Positions 35,900 to 45,512 of a DNA stretch of 64,000 nt are shown piece after piece (position 1 is the stretch's first letter; each line of letters starts with the position of its first letter). The position numbers and the translations under genes were made by a program. Source of the stretch: Flavobacterium panacagri (GTDB lineage: Bacteria > Bacteroidota > Bacteroidia > Flavobacteriales > Flavobacteriaceae); contig NZ_CP119766.1 in NCBI RefSeq assembly GCF_030378165.1, positions 992,001-1,056,000 of the forward strand, in the 5' to 3' direction. Below the pieces are notes generated by a model, which was not told the DNA's origin, made no database searches, and saw only the letters and a program-made list of their open reading frames with translations.

Positions 35900-36817
35900 A
35901 TGCTAAACAAATTATTTCTTTTTATAACTATAAGCTGTTTAAGTTTTACAGCTTCTGCTCAAAAATTAAACCTTCGCAAAGCAATCCTTAAAAGTGATTT
36001 CATTTTTGCAAGCAGTAATTATAAATATGATACTATCTCGAAAAATGATTATACCACAGAGCATTATATTATTATAAATAAAATAGACACGATTTTAAAA
36101 AACAGGCTTTCGGCACTACCCAAAAAACTTACTGTTCGAGATTATACTGATGGAGAAGATTATTATTCTTCTCTTATTACCAATGGTGGAGGTTGTGTGC
36201 AGAACGCAAGAGGATTTTCTATGAATGAAGTTTACTATACTATTTTCTTCATTCAGAAAATTGGAAAGGAGTATCAAACTCTTGTTTTTTTAAATGATAT
36301 TAAAGACAAAGAATATGCTAACTGTATCAGGCAAATACAATCCATTAAAAATATTGAACAAATCAAAGATTTAAAAATACGATTTGATAAAAGTCTTGAT
36401 TGGTTTATAGAGAACGGATTAATGCCAGATGAGGATTTTATGAAATATTATAAAGAAAAAGAGATTATAAAAGATACTATCCAGTATTCTGAAAAGCAAT
36501 ACCAAAATGCATTAATTCAGTTTGAAAAAGGAGAAGAAGAGCTTTTGCTCATTGTAAAAAGCAAGTACAAAGACAATGTAAAAAACTATTTTGTTGAAAA
36601 ATTAGAAAACATCTTAAGTAAAGACAAACTCGATTATAAAGACTATTATGAATTTTATGAAGCTGTTTACAAAGCTACAGACAATTTTGGCAAAGACGGA
36701 TACGATTCCATTGATTATTTTTTAAATAACAATTTGGATTCTGATAAATTCGATGAATATGATAAGAAAAAAATCATGTCACATTTGTTAGAAACAGTAA
36801 AAAATTGGGAGTACTAA
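35900..36817 (+). CDS. Secreted helical protein, function unknown
   Basis: The protein has 305 residues with a signal peptide cut near TASA-QK (residue 20). The region GEDYYSSLITNGGGCVQNARGF has a single cysteine loop. The C-terminal half is acidic and helical (KLDYKDYYEFYEAVYKATDNFG). No family was recognised. It is part of the island's run of secreted products. Confidence 0.55.
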   Translation: MLNKLFLFITISCLSFTASAQKLNLRKAILKSDFIFASSNYKYDTISKNDYTTEHYIIINKIDTILKNRLSALPKKLTVRDYTDGEDYYSSLITNGGGCVQNARGFSMNEVYYTIFFIQKIGKEYQTLVFLNDIKDKEYANCIRQIQSIKNIEQIKDLKIRFDKSLDWFIENGLMPDEDFMKYYKEKEIIKDTIQYSEKQYQNALIQFEKGEEELLLIVKSKYKDNVKNYFVEKLENILSKDKLDYKDYYEFYEAVYKATDNFGKDGYDSIDYFLNNNLDSDKFDEYDKKKIMSHLLETVKNWEY

Positions 36818-36962
36818 CTATTTGATAGCATAGAGAAATCTGCGCTATCAGGGCTATTTAAAGTAACTATAAACTCTTATTTGTAAATAAAAATCTACAA
36901 ATAAATCAAATGTATCAAGAATATAAATTAGATTTGATAATTAATCACGATGAGCCCTAATT

Positions 36963-37862
36963 ATGACTCTTTATAAAAAAAATGCCTATTTTGTAATCAT
37001 TACCTTATTCATAACAATATGTTTTATTATGTATGGTTATTTTTTTAGGAATAGTATAGAACAACCCAATTTACCCAAAAAGTATTTAGCCTATAAAAGT
37101 CTGGAAGACACCATAAAATCAGCTCATTACGAAATTGTTAGTTTACAGAGCTACCCTGTCAGTCTTAATGCTTTTCATTTTTCTCCATTGTCTGAATCTG
37201 TAGTTTTTGAATCAAATAAAAAAGGTTTTTCCGGTGAGTACGACGAATACCGATTGTATTACAAATTCAACAATAAAGCAAAACTAACAGACAGCTTGAT
37301 TACAAAACGATATGATTCTTATAAAATCTTTAAATCATATTTACTCTCAAGAGAAGATTATATTACCTGGATCATTGATAACGATACAATACGCAATACA
37401 TATATCGAGTTGAATGCAGACCTAAAATGGACTCCCGAACATATAAAAAGCGAATATGACAAACTCTGTAAAAAAGCCAGCTCCCTTTATTGTTTTAAAG
37501 GTTCTGTAAGTGTTCATGACAGTGGAAATCCTGCATTAAATATTGACAAAAATCTTTTTTTAATAGACAAAAAATGGCACGCCCTTTACGGAAATGATCT
37601 GTATTTAGAACCAGCAACTGAAAAACAAATAAAAACAGAAGTAACAAATTCACCTGTCTATACTCACAAACTAAGCAAACATGGTGAAAATTTATGGATG
37701 ATAAATGCTTATTATAATCTTATAATAAAAAACGACACTTTAAAAATAAAAGAGGAAGTTTGGAGCGATCGATCAGATTTGGTGTATTACCGCCATCCCG
37801 AATATCCTGATTTTTGCATTTTAGCAAGTTCGGGCTGTTTTTTTATCAAACCAAAAAAATAA
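36963..37862 (+). CDS. Membrane-anchored protein, function unknown
   Basis: The protein has 299 residues. A single N-terminal membrane anchor (residues ~10-28) is followed by a long extracytoplasmic domain of mixed strands, with cysteines near SEYDKLCKKASSLYCFKG and at the end (FCILASSGCFF). No family was recognised. The next gene follows after six bases. Confidence 0.55.
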   Translation: MTLYKKNAYFVIITLFITICFIMYGYFFRNSIEQPNLPKKYLAYKSLEDTIKSAHYEIVSLQSYPVSLNAFHFSPLSESVVFESNKKGFSGEYDEYRLYYKFNNKAKLTDSLITKRYDSYKIFKSYLLSREDYITWIIDNDTIRNTYIELNADLKWTPEHIKSEYDKLCKKASSLYCFKGSVSVHDSGNPALNIDKNLFLIDKKWHALYGNDLYLEPATEKQIKTEVTNSPVYTHKLSKHGENLWMINAYYNLIIKNDTLKIKEEVWSDRSDLVYYRHPEYPDFCILASSGCFFIKPKK

Positions 37863-37868
37863 CATCTT

Positions 37869-38294
37869 ATGAAAATACAGCGCCCTATGCTAAAAATCGT
37901 TTTTTGCTCTATTCTGGTTACCATACTTTTTTTTATAATCTTCAATGCGCAGGAAAACGATTCTTTTAATCATACTATAGGTGTTCTTATAGGCATTCCA
38001 ATTACTTTTATCTGTACGTTTATTTATTGCTGTCTACTTCTGTTTCTGGAACATCTCAGGATAATAGCGCCAAATCTCTTTTGTCGTTTTGCAGTGCCTT
38101 TCTCTTCCTGTTGTTTACTATCTGTAGTATATTGTACTTATAATAATGTGCCTATTGTTGATTCTTATCAGCAGTATTCATTTATAGAATACTGGCTGGA
38201 ACTTAGCATTCCTTTTTTAGTTTTACTAATAATACATATGCTTATTGCAGTACTGTTTTCTACAGGGAACAAAGAGTCACAGCCAAACAAATAA
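37869..38294 (+). CDS. Small multi-pass membrane protein, function unknown
   Basis: The protein has 141 residues with four hydrophobic segments (about residues 7-24, 34-60, 72-91 and 109-130). No family was recognised. It is probably cotranscribed with the preceding membrane-anchored protein, six bases upstream. Confidence 0.55.
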   Translation: MKIQRPMLKIVFCSILVTILFFIIFNAQENDSFNHTIGVLIGIPITFICTFIYCCLLLFLEHLRIIAPNLFCRFAVPFSSCCLLSVVYCTYNNVPIVDSYQQYSFIEYWLELSIPFLVLLIIHMLIAVLFSTGNKESQPNK

Positions 38295-38316
38295 CCTTTA
38301 GTAAATTCCAATAACG

Positions 38317-38368
38317 CAAATTTACACTCGAGCGATAGCGAACTGACGAAGTAATCTGTACCCGTAAA
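38317..38368. repeat. Copy 2 of the gatagcgaactgacgaag repeat
   Basis: The 18-bp core is at 38334-38351, with flanks caaatttacactcgagc and taatctgtacccgtaaa matching those of copies 1 and 3 with a few changes. It lies in the gap between two membrane-protein genes. Confidence 0.8.
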
Positions 38369-38431
38369 ACGTAAACAAAGTGCGCGAGAAAAACAAAAAG
38401 ATATTTTTGATAAATTTTGAAAGTAAAATGC

Positions 38432-38719
38432 ATGAAATTATTTTGGAGAGTAAATTTATTCATAAGTATAGTAACATTCATATTATTTGTAGTTCCTATA
38501 GTATTGGATTTAAAAAACATAACTATTTATTTTATAACTGACGTGTCTAATCTGACCTATTTATTAGATCCGTATTTTGAAATGATTCAAATGCCTATAT
38601 CTTTTTTAATAGCAATCTATAATAACAAAAAAACATTTTGGATATACTTTTTAATAATGTTTATTCTTTTTGTCATAAAAATGGGATTATTTATTTATGT
38701 ATTAGGATCTGGTTTGTAA
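38432..38719 (+). CDS. Small membrane protein, function unknown
   Basis: The protein has 95 residues from the ATG at 38432 (an in-frame TTG lies five codons upstream). It has three hydrophobic segments (about 5-24, 48-62 and 69-92). No family was recognised. Repeat copies 2 and 3 lie on its two sides, as if the gene had been inserted as a cassette. Confidence 0.5.
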   Translation: MKLFWRVNLFISIVTFILFVVPIVLDLKNITIYFITDVSNLTYLLDPYFEMIQMPISFLIAIYNNKKTFWIYFLIMFILFVIKMGLFIYVLGSGL

Positions 38720-38773
38720 TTAAAAACTTGGCTTAGTGATTATAGAATAAACAAATAATTCCTATTTCGATAG

Positions 38774-38826
38774 CAGATTTACACCCGAGTGATAGCGAAC
38801 TGACGAAGCAATCTGTGTTTGTAAAG
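38774..38826. repeat. Copy 3 of the gatagcgaactgacgaag repeat
   Basis: The core is at 38791-38808, with flanks cagatttacacccgagt and caatctgtgtttgtaaag. Copies 2 and 3 are about 457 bp apart and bracket the 95-residue membrane protein gene. Confidence 0.8.
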
Positions 38827-38865
38827 TGTCAACAAAGTGAGAAAGAAAAAATAAAAGACATACCT

Positions 38866-39438
38866 ATGAAAATCAGATTTTTAATTTTGCTTTTAATTAT
38901 TTACAGTTGCGAAACTAAATCCAAAAAAAGCATTCCTAACAATTCTAAAACAGAAAAACCTGTTAAAGAGAAAATTGGAATAGAAGATCGAAAGTTTTTT
39001 GTTGGAGATATTGATAATGATAAAATCAGCGACACTGCCTTTGTATATTATAAATGGAATGATGAAACAAATGAAATTGAATGTGGAGAGAAAATTTGTT
39101 ATATCGATATTCAATTTAAAAGAAATATTCCCAAAATAAGTATTGAACAACGTTTAGTTGGGCTTGTTGTTATGAAAACCGAAGATGTCAATCATGACAA
39201 CGCAAATGAAATTCTGATTTTTTCCAGGACAAATGAAGGCTGGTGGAATAACATTTCAGTTTGGTCTTTTCAAAAAGGAGCCTGGAAGAAAATTGCAAAA
39301 ACAAATGCATTCATATCTGATGACAAAGATTTTGAAAACCATATCATTAAAGAAAAAGGAAAATACTATTTGATAGGGCAAGATAAGTGGAACAAAGATG
39401 AAAATGGAGATTTCAAAATAGTTAAAATTAAATTATAA
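38866..39438 (+). CDS. Lipoprotein with D-x-D-x-D loop (XAC2610-like, tentative)
   Basis: The protein has 190 residues from the ATG at 38866 (an upstream ATG at 38815 lies in the repeat). Lipobox IIYS-Cys15. The mature domain has FVGDIDNDKISDTAFVYYK and later EDVNHDNANEILIF, two calcium-loop-like motifs typical of the D-x-[ND]-x-D family recurring in this island. It is likely periplasmic and may be an immunity protein; this is inferred from family resemblance. Confidence 0.6.
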   Translation: MKIRFLILLLIIYSCETKSKKSIPNNSKTEKPVKEKIGIEDRKFFVGDIDNDKISDTAFVYYKWNDETNEIECGEKICYIDIQFKRNIPKISIEQRLVGLVVMKTEDVNHDNANEILIFSRTNEGWWNNISVWSFQKGAWKKIAKTNAFISDDKDFENHIIKEKGKYYLIGQDKWNKDENGDFKIVKIKL

Positions 39439-39494
39439 AAACTGAAAGTCATGAAACCTTGATAGTAATTGGCAAGCAACACAAAACAAATAAT

Positions 39495-40076
39495 ATGAAA
39501 AAATTCGCAGCAATTTTTACCTTAACAATCTTGACAAATTATTCATTTGGACAAAATAAGCTAATAAAAGATATAGATTTTGATGGTAAAAAGGATACTG
39601 TTTTTATTGACTCTGCAAAATCGACAATTGTTTGTAAATTATCGACATTGAATTATAAATCGATATCAAGCAAACCAATTGAAATCTTAAATGAAATGTC
39701 TGGAATTATAGAATCAAAAAATGGATTTATATTCTTCAATGACTGGATGCGTGCAGGCTATAAAAATCAATTTAGATATAATTCCAAAACAAAAAAAATA
39801 CAATTAATTGGAATGAGCTTCTATAGTTTTGGAAATGTTGTAAATGAAGGAAGTGGAGAATCGAGTATAAACGTATTGACCGATGATTATATTGGAAATT
39901 GGAACTATTATGATGAAAGGAAAGAGAAATTAATCAAAATACCAACCATTAAGACAAAAATGAAAATCAAAAGTACCAGTTTAGAAGATTTCTCCGAAGA
40001 AACCTATTTTGGCTATAATGAAAAGTGTACTGAATTATACTACAAATACAAGAAAATCAAAATGGCTAAAAAATAA
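39495..40076 (+). CDS. Secreted protein with D-x-D-x-D-G loop
   Basis: The protein has 193 residues from the ATG at 39495, which begins a signal peptide (MKKFAAIFTLTILTNYSFGQ). The mature protein opens with IKDIDFDGKKDTVFID, an EF-hand-like loop followed by a strand, as in several neighbours. No further domain was recognised. Confidence 0.6.
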   Translation: MKKFAAIFTLTILTNYSFGQNKLIKDIDFDGKKDTVFIDSAKSTIVCKLSTLNYKSISSKPIEILNEMSGIIESKNGFIFFNDWMRAGYKNQFRYNSKTKKIQLIGMSFYSFGNVVNEGSGESSINVLTDDYIGNWNYYDERKEKLIKIPTIKTKMKIKSTSLEDFSEETYFGYNEKCTELYYKYKKIKMAKK

Positions 40077-40317
40077 CTTTCATTAATTTTTTGTTTAAAC
40101 GACAAATCCTAAAAAATACCTCTTCAAAACTAAAATAAACAAGTAAGATTATAGCTCTAATTATTAAGATTGCGTTTCGTTCTTTGTATTCTGTTGTGTT
40201 TGTGAAATTTGTGTGCTTCTTAAGAAAGTATTTTTCAAAGAATAAAAACAAAAACATTAAAACAAGTAAGAGATTAACTACTTTAGCATATTGACTAAAA
40301 TACGAGTTCTGCAACAA
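40066..40317 (-). CDS. Possible small two-helix membrane protein on the opposite strand
   Basis: This is an 83-residue frame in the gap between two + strand genes, overlapping the end of one by 11 bases. It has two hydrophobic segments (about 13-30 and 49-66) separated by a charged loop and a basic end. It would be the only minus-strand gene in the island. It may be spurious, since AT-rich DNA gives hydrophobic frames easily. Confidence 0.3.
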   Translation of the reverse strand: MLQNSYFSQYAKVVNLLLVLMFLFLFFEKYFLKKHTNFTNTTEYKERNAILIIRAIILLVYFSFEEVFFRICRLNKKLMKVIF

Positions 40318-40344
40318 AAATAGGACTTTGAAAAACGACAGCCA

Positions 40345-41331
40345 ATGACTGAAATATATAAAATAGAAGATCTGAAAAAACTAAAAGAGTTCTTAGAAGG
40401 TCAAAAAGATAAAGACAAGATTCGGGAAACACTTTTTACAGAATTTTTGAAATATGCCCATTACAAAAATGTAACCGAATGGAATAAAGCAGTAAAAATT
40501 TGCGAATGTCTTGCCATTATAGGCTGGGGAGATTACGAACCTCTGGAGGCATTGAGAGGAATGTACTTTAACGGAAACCCCATGACTTTTTTCTGCAACA
40601 AATTTGGAGAATGCCGATTTGTAGACGCCATTTGGTCAAAACGAAAAATGGGTTTTACAATGGAGCAAGGCAGAACTTCTTATCATTTTAGCCCTGACCA
40701 AAGAAATGAAAAATCAACCATACTTGGGGACTACGAAACAAAAGAAGATATTCAGGACTTAAAAATTGAAAGTCAAAGAAATTGGGCACCCAAAAATCCA
40801 GTTTGGCTGGCGCAAGGAATTAGCAATTGTTACGAAAACTCAAAACCCTTTTTAGAAAGCATTACTACCGATTTACAGCCGACACTAAATCAGGACATGC
40901 GCCCCGAAAAATACGGAAGCGCTGTAAACCGTATTATTATAAATCATTCTCATAGTTTTTTTGATAATGCCCATTGTAAAACGAATTACATCATTATAGA
41001 AAGTGACAAAAAAATATCAAATCAAAAAGCATGGGAAGATTTGCATACCCTGTACCCGAAAGAAGAAATTGAACAAAACGGATATTATCTTAGAAGCAGG
41101 TTTGAATATGGTCCATTCAGAACTGATACAGGTAAAGTACAAATAACAATTCATTTCGAAAAAGAGTTTAGCGAATTAAGCCAGTCTGCACAAAAAGAGC
41201 TATTTAGCAAATATGTATTAACAGCATTACAAACCATTACAGACAAACTGAAAAAGAAAAAACTCGATTACGATTTTGATCTGATGCTCGAAGATTTCAC
41301 GGCAATACTGAATGAATGGAAAAATAAATAA
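40345..41331 (+). CDS. Hypothetical cytoplasmic protein
   Basis: The protein has 328 residues with no signal peptide. The N-terminal half is helical (KLKEFLEGQKDKDKIRETLFTEFLKYAHY). The middle holds MTFFCNKFGECRFVDAIWSKRKMGF and the conserved-looking NRIIINHSHSFFDNAHCKTNYIIIESD. The C-terminal end is a basic helix. No family was recognised. Context puts it in the immunity-like array. Confidence 0.55.
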   Translation: MTEIYKIEDLKKLKEFLEGQKDKDKIRETLFTEFLKYAHYKNVTEWNKAVKICECLAIIGWGDYEPLEALRGMYFNGNPMTFFCNKFGECRFVDAIWSKRKMGFTMEQGRTSYHFSPDQRNEKSTILGDYETKEDIQDLKIESQRNWAPKNPVWLAQGISNCYENSKPFLESITTDLQPTLNQDMRPEKYGSAVNRIIINHSHSFFDNAHCKTNYIIIESDKKISNQKAWEDLHTLYPKEEIEQNGYYLRSRFEYGPFRTDTGKVQITIHFEKEFSELSQSAQKELFSKYVLTALQTITDKLKKKKLDYDFDLMLEDFTAILNEWKNK

Positions 41332-41349
41332 TTCTTTTAAAATCTAACA

Positions 41350-41631
41350 ATGAAGAAATTTATAACAATTTTTCTGCTAACAATCCTAATTTTTACGGTG
41401 CTCACCTTCTCCACTGCCAGTCTGCAAATGAAGGTCGACGGAAACGACATGTATGGTTTTCCTGCTTCGTTCTATGTTCTTTATGGCGGAATGGTTGCAC
41501 CCACTCCAACATCAGAAATGACGAATTTTGTTTTTCTGAATTTAGTCCTTGATATTGCCGTTGCTTTTATATTGGCAGTTATCGTTTTGATGTTTTATCA
41601 GAAAGTGACAAAAAAGTTCGTTAGAAAATAA
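41350..41631 (+). CDS. Small membrane protein, function unknown
   Basis: The protein has 93 residues with two membrane segments (about 5-24 and 58-83) and a short polar loop between them. The C-terminal end is basic (KVTKKFVRK), so it probably stays in the cytoplasm. It lies 18 bases after the preceding gene and 15 before the next. Confidence 0.55.
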   Translation: MKKFITIFLLTILIFTVLTFSTASLQMKVDGNDMYGFPASFYVLYGGMVAPTPTSEMTNFVFLNLVLDIAVAFILAVIVLMFYQKVTKKFVRK

Positions 41632-41646
41632 TCTTAAAACCACTAA

Positions 41647-42198
41647 ATGATGTTTGATATTGTATCCATAATCTCGAAACATACAGCGCTTTTAGAAAAT
41701 AATCTAAAAGAACTGTATCCGCTTCAGAACAAAAGAATCGCCTTTGCCTTTGCCCAATTCTATTTCCTGCTACCTGATGTAACAGAATGTCTGGAAAATC
41801 GTTTGGGTATAAAAACAACTAAAGACCAGTTTATTAAAGACTTAGAAAATAATACCACTTGGTATATTAAAGAAGCTTTGGAAAAATATGATGCCGAAAC
41901 AAATGAATATGCTGATGATTTTGCCGAGTTGGAACCTATGGAAGTCAACATCCTGAGCGGACTTGAAAATTGCATTTATAGTCTGGAAAAACCGCAAAAT
42001 GTTATTTCTAATTTTCTATTAATAATTGATATCTTAGATTACTATGAAAATTTCTCAGACAAACCCGAATATTGGAATAGACTGCTTGAAGAAGAAATTC
42101 AAATTCAAAGGGAAATAACAGAAAGAATGGCAAACGGAGAAATCCCGGAAGAAAACCTGTATTACGAACGATACAAAAATGTGGATTTTGTGTTATAA
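41647..42198 (+). CDS. Hypothetical helical cytoplasmic protein
   Basis: The protein has 183 residues, acidic and all-helical, without signal peptide. The opening IVSIISKHTALLENNLKELYPLQNKRIAFAFAQFYFLLPDV superficially recalls DUF416 helical proteins, but I do not claim membership. An ATG one codon downstream is an equally possible start. Confidence 0.5.
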   Translation: MMFDIVSIISKHTALLENNLKELYPLQNKRIAFAFAQFYFLLPDVTECLENRLGIKTTKDQFIKDLENNTTWYIKEALEKYDAETNEYADDFAELEPMEVNILSGLENCIYSLEKPQNVISNFLLIIDILDYYENFSDKPEYWNRLLEEEIQIQREITERMANGEIPEENLYYERYKNVDFVL

Positions 42199-42235
42199 AT
42201 TCCCCTTTTGAAAACCTAAAATAGTATTGACCAAA

Positions 42236-42952
42236 ATGAAATATTCATTTTTACTTTTTCTTCTTATTGGCAATTTTGTCTTTTCACAAACAGAAACTCA
42301 AATAGAAATAGATTCAATTCCGAGAATTACATTTGAAATTAATTCCTCCGTCAATGTTTCGGACATTCGTGATATTGATTTTACTAAAGAAAAACCCAAA
42401 TGTGAGTTTGAACTAAAAGGAAAAATTCCTTTAAAATATGTTTTTTTTCTTGAAAATGATTCAATAGCATCCCTGCATCAATTTAAAAACAATGAACTTA
42501 AATTTCAGGAGAATCTAGATTATCAACCTTTTATGTGGCTTGTAGATGATAACTTAATATTCTCGAATTTTAAAATAATGGATTTTGATTATGATGGTGA
42601 TGACGATTTAGTTTGCTGGGTACATTCTAATGTAAATGGAAATGAATGGACGGTTATTTTTATTAATGACCAAAAACAGCAAAAACTAGTAAGGCTTTAC
42701 AATACTGCAGACAAAACAGATATTTGGGATAGACCTAGATTTGACAAAAAAACGAACACTATAAATACAGAACTGTATGGCAGTGTCTTTGGAACATCAG
42801 AAGAAAGCAGTTATAGATTACAGGATGATCTTACTGTAATTCCGTTAAAAAAACATTTTCAGGATCGAACCGGGAAACGAATGTATGATTATGAGTATGT
42901 TGGAAAAAACGGAAAATGGAAATTAATCTCTAAAACCAGTTCAAAAAACTAA
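42236..42952 (+). CDS. Secreted protein with D-x-D-x-D-G loop
   Basis: The protein has 238 residues from the ATG at 42236; the upstream TTG is three codons earlier. Signal peptide MKYSFLLFLLIGNFVFSQ. The mature part is beta-rich with IMDFDYDGDDDLVCWVHSN (near residue 115), the same calcium-loop-like motif as its neighbours. It may be another member of the periplasmic family. Confidence 0.6.
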   Translation: MKYSFLLFLLIGNFVFSQTETQIEIDSIPRITFEINSSVNVSDIRDIDFTKEKPKCEFELKGKIPLKYVFFLENDSIASLHQFKNNELKFQENLDYQPFMWLVDDNLIFSNFKIMDFDYDGDDDLVCWVHSNVNGNEWTVIFINDQKQQKLVRLYNTADKTDIWDRPRFDKKTNTINTELYGSVFGTSEESSYRLQDDLTVIPLKKHFQDRTGKRMYDYEYVGKNGKWKLISKTSSKN

Positions 42953-42973
42953 CCGCCAAAATACTATTTGTTT

Positions 42974-43726
42974 ATGAATAAGTTATTTAATAATGTATTT
43001 ACAATTATTTTACTGCTTGGAATTGCGAGCTGTAATAAAACCAAAGAGAAAACCGGATCTGTACAGGTTTCAGAAATGCCAACCGTCGAAGAAGTCTTTG
43101 AAGGAGATACAGTTCAAGCAGAAATAAAGAAAAAACCCGAAGACTTCATTCCGAAAGGTTATGTTCCTTTTGATACCATCACCGGCGATTTTAATAAAGA
43201 CGGATTAGAAGATTATATTTTAATTATCAAAGGAACAGATAAAAGCAAAGTAGTTCAAGATGAATACCGAGGTCAATTAGACCGAAATCGAAGAGGAATT
43301 ATAGCCTTATTAAACAAAAATAACGGTTACGAACTGGCGGTTAAAAACTACGATTGTTTTTCGTCTGAAAATGAAGAAGGAGGCGTTTATTATGCCCCAG
43401 AACTTGACCTCGAAATAAAAAACGGGAAACTATATATTGCCTACCGACACGGCAGATACGGCTATTGGGAATATACTTTTAGATATCAAAACAATGATTT
43501 TGAACTGATAGGTTATGATGCCAGCAGTAACCACGGGCCAGTTACTCTAACCGAAACCAGCATCAATTTCCTGACCCGAAAAAAGATTGTCAATCAGAAC
43601 GTTAACGAAAACACTTACGACGGCGATGAAATTTTCGAAAAAACCGAAACTAAACTTCCTCAAAATAAACTTCTTAGATTATCTGATATCAGCGATTTCG
43701 ATGAATTAGATGTATCAGGAGATTAA
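42974..43726 (+). CDS. Lipoprotein with D-x-N-x-D-G loop (XAC2610-like, tentative)
   Basis: The protein has 250 residues from the ATG at 42974. Lipobox GIAS-Cys20. After an acidic linker, the domain begins with FDTITGDFNKDGLEDYILIIKG, again the D-x-N-x-D-G loop before a strand. Later YDGDEIFEKTETKLPQNKLLRL ends the protein. It overlaps the upstream reading frame of the next gene, but not its likely start. Confidence 0.6.
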   Translation: MNKLFNNVFTIILLLGIASCNKTKEKTGSVQVSEMPTVEEVFEGDTVQAEIKKKPEDFIPKGYVPFDTITGDFNKDGLEDYILIIKGTDKSKVVQDEYRGQLDRNRRGIIALLNKNNGYELAVKNYDCFSSENEEGGVYYAPELDLEIKNGKLYIAYRHGRYGYWEYTFRYQNNDFELIGYDASSNHGPVTLTETSINFLTRKKIVNQNVNENTYDGDEIFEKTETKLPQNKLLRLSDISDFDELDVSGD

Positions 43727-43745
43727 TACCAACCAAAGCTTCAAA

Positions 43746-44240
43746 ATGAAAAACAAATTACCTCTTTTAGTCTTAATTATTACTCTCTTTTCCTGTAATA
43801 AAAACGAAAAAGCAAAAGTTACAGAACCTGTTGTTAATAAAGAAATTACTGTAAAGGACAGTTCAAAATCAGAACAAACAAAAAAAACTTCCGATTCGAT
43901 AACTTGCGTTGATGTGGTTTTAGAAATCTTGACAACCTCTCCTTCCTATGTCGAAGAAACAAAAGGCTTGTATGAAGCCGTTGTAAAAAACGGCGGGACT
44001 TCTATTGGAATTACTGTAGAAGGAAGTCCGAATCCTAAAATCGACAAGTCATGGAGCTATTCTGAAACGTATGATTTAAATCTTCATGAAACTTATCCGG
44101 ATCGAATGCCTACAATTGCTCGTTATGTATTTGATCCTTCTAAAAGAGAACTTTTTGAATATAACACCGCTAATGATAGTTTAATTGCAATTGATTTCAA
44201 CAAGGATTTGCTTTTAAAATTTGACAAAATCTGCAAATAA
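43746..44240 (+). CDS. Lipoprotein, function unknown
   Basis: The protein has 164 residues from the ATG at 43746, which opens a lipoprotein signal peptide (lipobox TLFS-Cys17); an ATG at 43710 is too far upstream of it. The mature part has a helical linker (KTSDSITCVDVVLEILTTSPSYVEETK), then a strand-rich region with SWSYSETYDLNLHETYPD. No family was recognised. Confidence 0.6.
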   Translation: MKNKLPLLVLIITLFSCNKNEKAKVTEPVVNKEITVKDSSKSEQTKKTSDSITCVDVVLEILTTSPSYVEETKGLYEAVVKNGGTSIGITVEGSPNPKIDKSWSYSETYDLNLHETYPDRMPTIARYVFDPSKRELFEYNTANDSLIAIDFNKDLLLKFDKICK

Positions 44241-44280
44241 GGCATTAAAATTGAATATTTTACCTCAAAATCAGAATTAA

Positions 44281-45501
44281 ATGACTAGAAACTTAACCAG
44301 ACTAGGACAACCTGTTTTTATTATTTCTTTGATTATTCTTATTCTTAACGATTGGTTCTTTAAAAACATTTTTCATAATTTCATTACAGGGAAACTGTCT
44401 GATTTTGCGGGTTTATTTGCTTTTCCTTTCTTTTGGAGCGTTATTTTTCCAAAAAGAATTAAAGAAATTCACTTGGGTACTTTCCTGTTTTTTGTCTTTT
44501 GGAAAAGTCCCTTTTCAGAAACATTTGTACATTTTATTGGAGCATCAAGAATAGTCGATTTCTCAGATAATATGGCGCTCATAAGTGTTTTCATTTCATT
44601 TCAAATAGTAAAAAAAGAGTCTTATGTTTTAAAACTACATCCCTTTTTTTTACAGTTGATTTTACTGTTTTCTTGTTTTTCATTTGTTGCAACTACACAA
44701 AAAAGGGAACCTTGCACAAGTATTGAGTGCGAATTTTTGGTTTTGAAATTAAGCAACGAAACCAACAAAAAAATAATTGTCCAAATTGATTTTAAATATT
44801 CTGAAAAAGAGATAGCATTTTATAAAAAACAACAGATTTTAGATGGTATAAACAATGTTCGGAAAATTTTAGAAGAAAGGCATGAAAGAAAAATATCTCC
44901 TGGTTTCCAACCTTCCGATTCTATTGAAATTGTAAAAAACACAAATGAAAATTGGAGCAACCGAAAAAAAATAAGCCTTATCAATCCATTTGTTCTTAAT
45001 GTACATGAATCCAAATTGGTTGGAATACCGTTATGGCAATTTGACCGTTTGGTTGGTTTTCCTGAAAATTTCAAAATTTCGGTGCTCGACACTAATCAGA
45101 AAATCATTAAAACCTATAACAAAAAGACATTCTTTGAAAAAGTAAACCAAAACTCAGCTGTAAAATTAGATGAGTTTTCCCGAGAAAATAGTTTGAATTT
45201 AATATTTGGAGAAGTTAAAACACCTTTTATCCTATCTGATTGTTATGGAAAATGGGAATCTAAAACAAATGGAACTTTCAACAAAATAGAATTCAATTCG
45301 AGATATTTCAGCAATGACAAAACCGGCGATGTATATAATTGCGAATTCAAAAACGACACCGTTTTGGTATATACTCCAGAAAAAGTACACATCGGAATAA
45401 TGAAAAAACCTAAAGATGATGTACTTATAATTTCCTGGGATACAAAAACGGTTTTAACCTACCAAAGATCATTTCAACCAACTTCTTTAGGCAATCAATA
45501 A
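44281..45501 (+). CDS. Membrane protein with C-terminal extracytoplasmic domain, function unknown
   Basis: The protein has 406 residues. The N-terminal ~140 residues hold about four membrane segments. The rest is soluble and probably periplasmic, with a Cys pair (EPCTSIECEF) just after the last helix and a final beta-rich region (CYGKWESKTNGTFNKIEF). No family was recognised. Confidence 0.55.
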   Translation: MTRNLTRLGQPVFIISLIILILNDWFFKNIFHNFITGKLSDFAGLFAFPFFWSVIFPKRIKEIHLGTFLFFVFWKSPFSETFVHFIGASRIVDFSDNMALISVFISFQIVKKESYVLKLHPFFLQLILLFSCFSFVATTQKREPCTSIECEFLVLKLSNETNKKIIVQIDFKYSEKEIAFYKKQQILDGINNVRKILEERHERKISPGFQPSDSIEIVKNTNENWSNRKKISLINPFVLNVHESKLVGIPLWQFDRLVGFPENFKISVLDTNQKIIKTYNKKTFFEKVNQNSAVKLDEFSRENSLNLIFGEVKTPFILSDCYGKWESKTNGTFNKIEFNSRYFSNDKTGDVYNCEFKNDTVLVYTPEKVHIGIMKKPKDDVLIISWDTKTVLTYQRSFQPTSLGNQ

Positions 45502-45512
45502 ATATTAAACCG

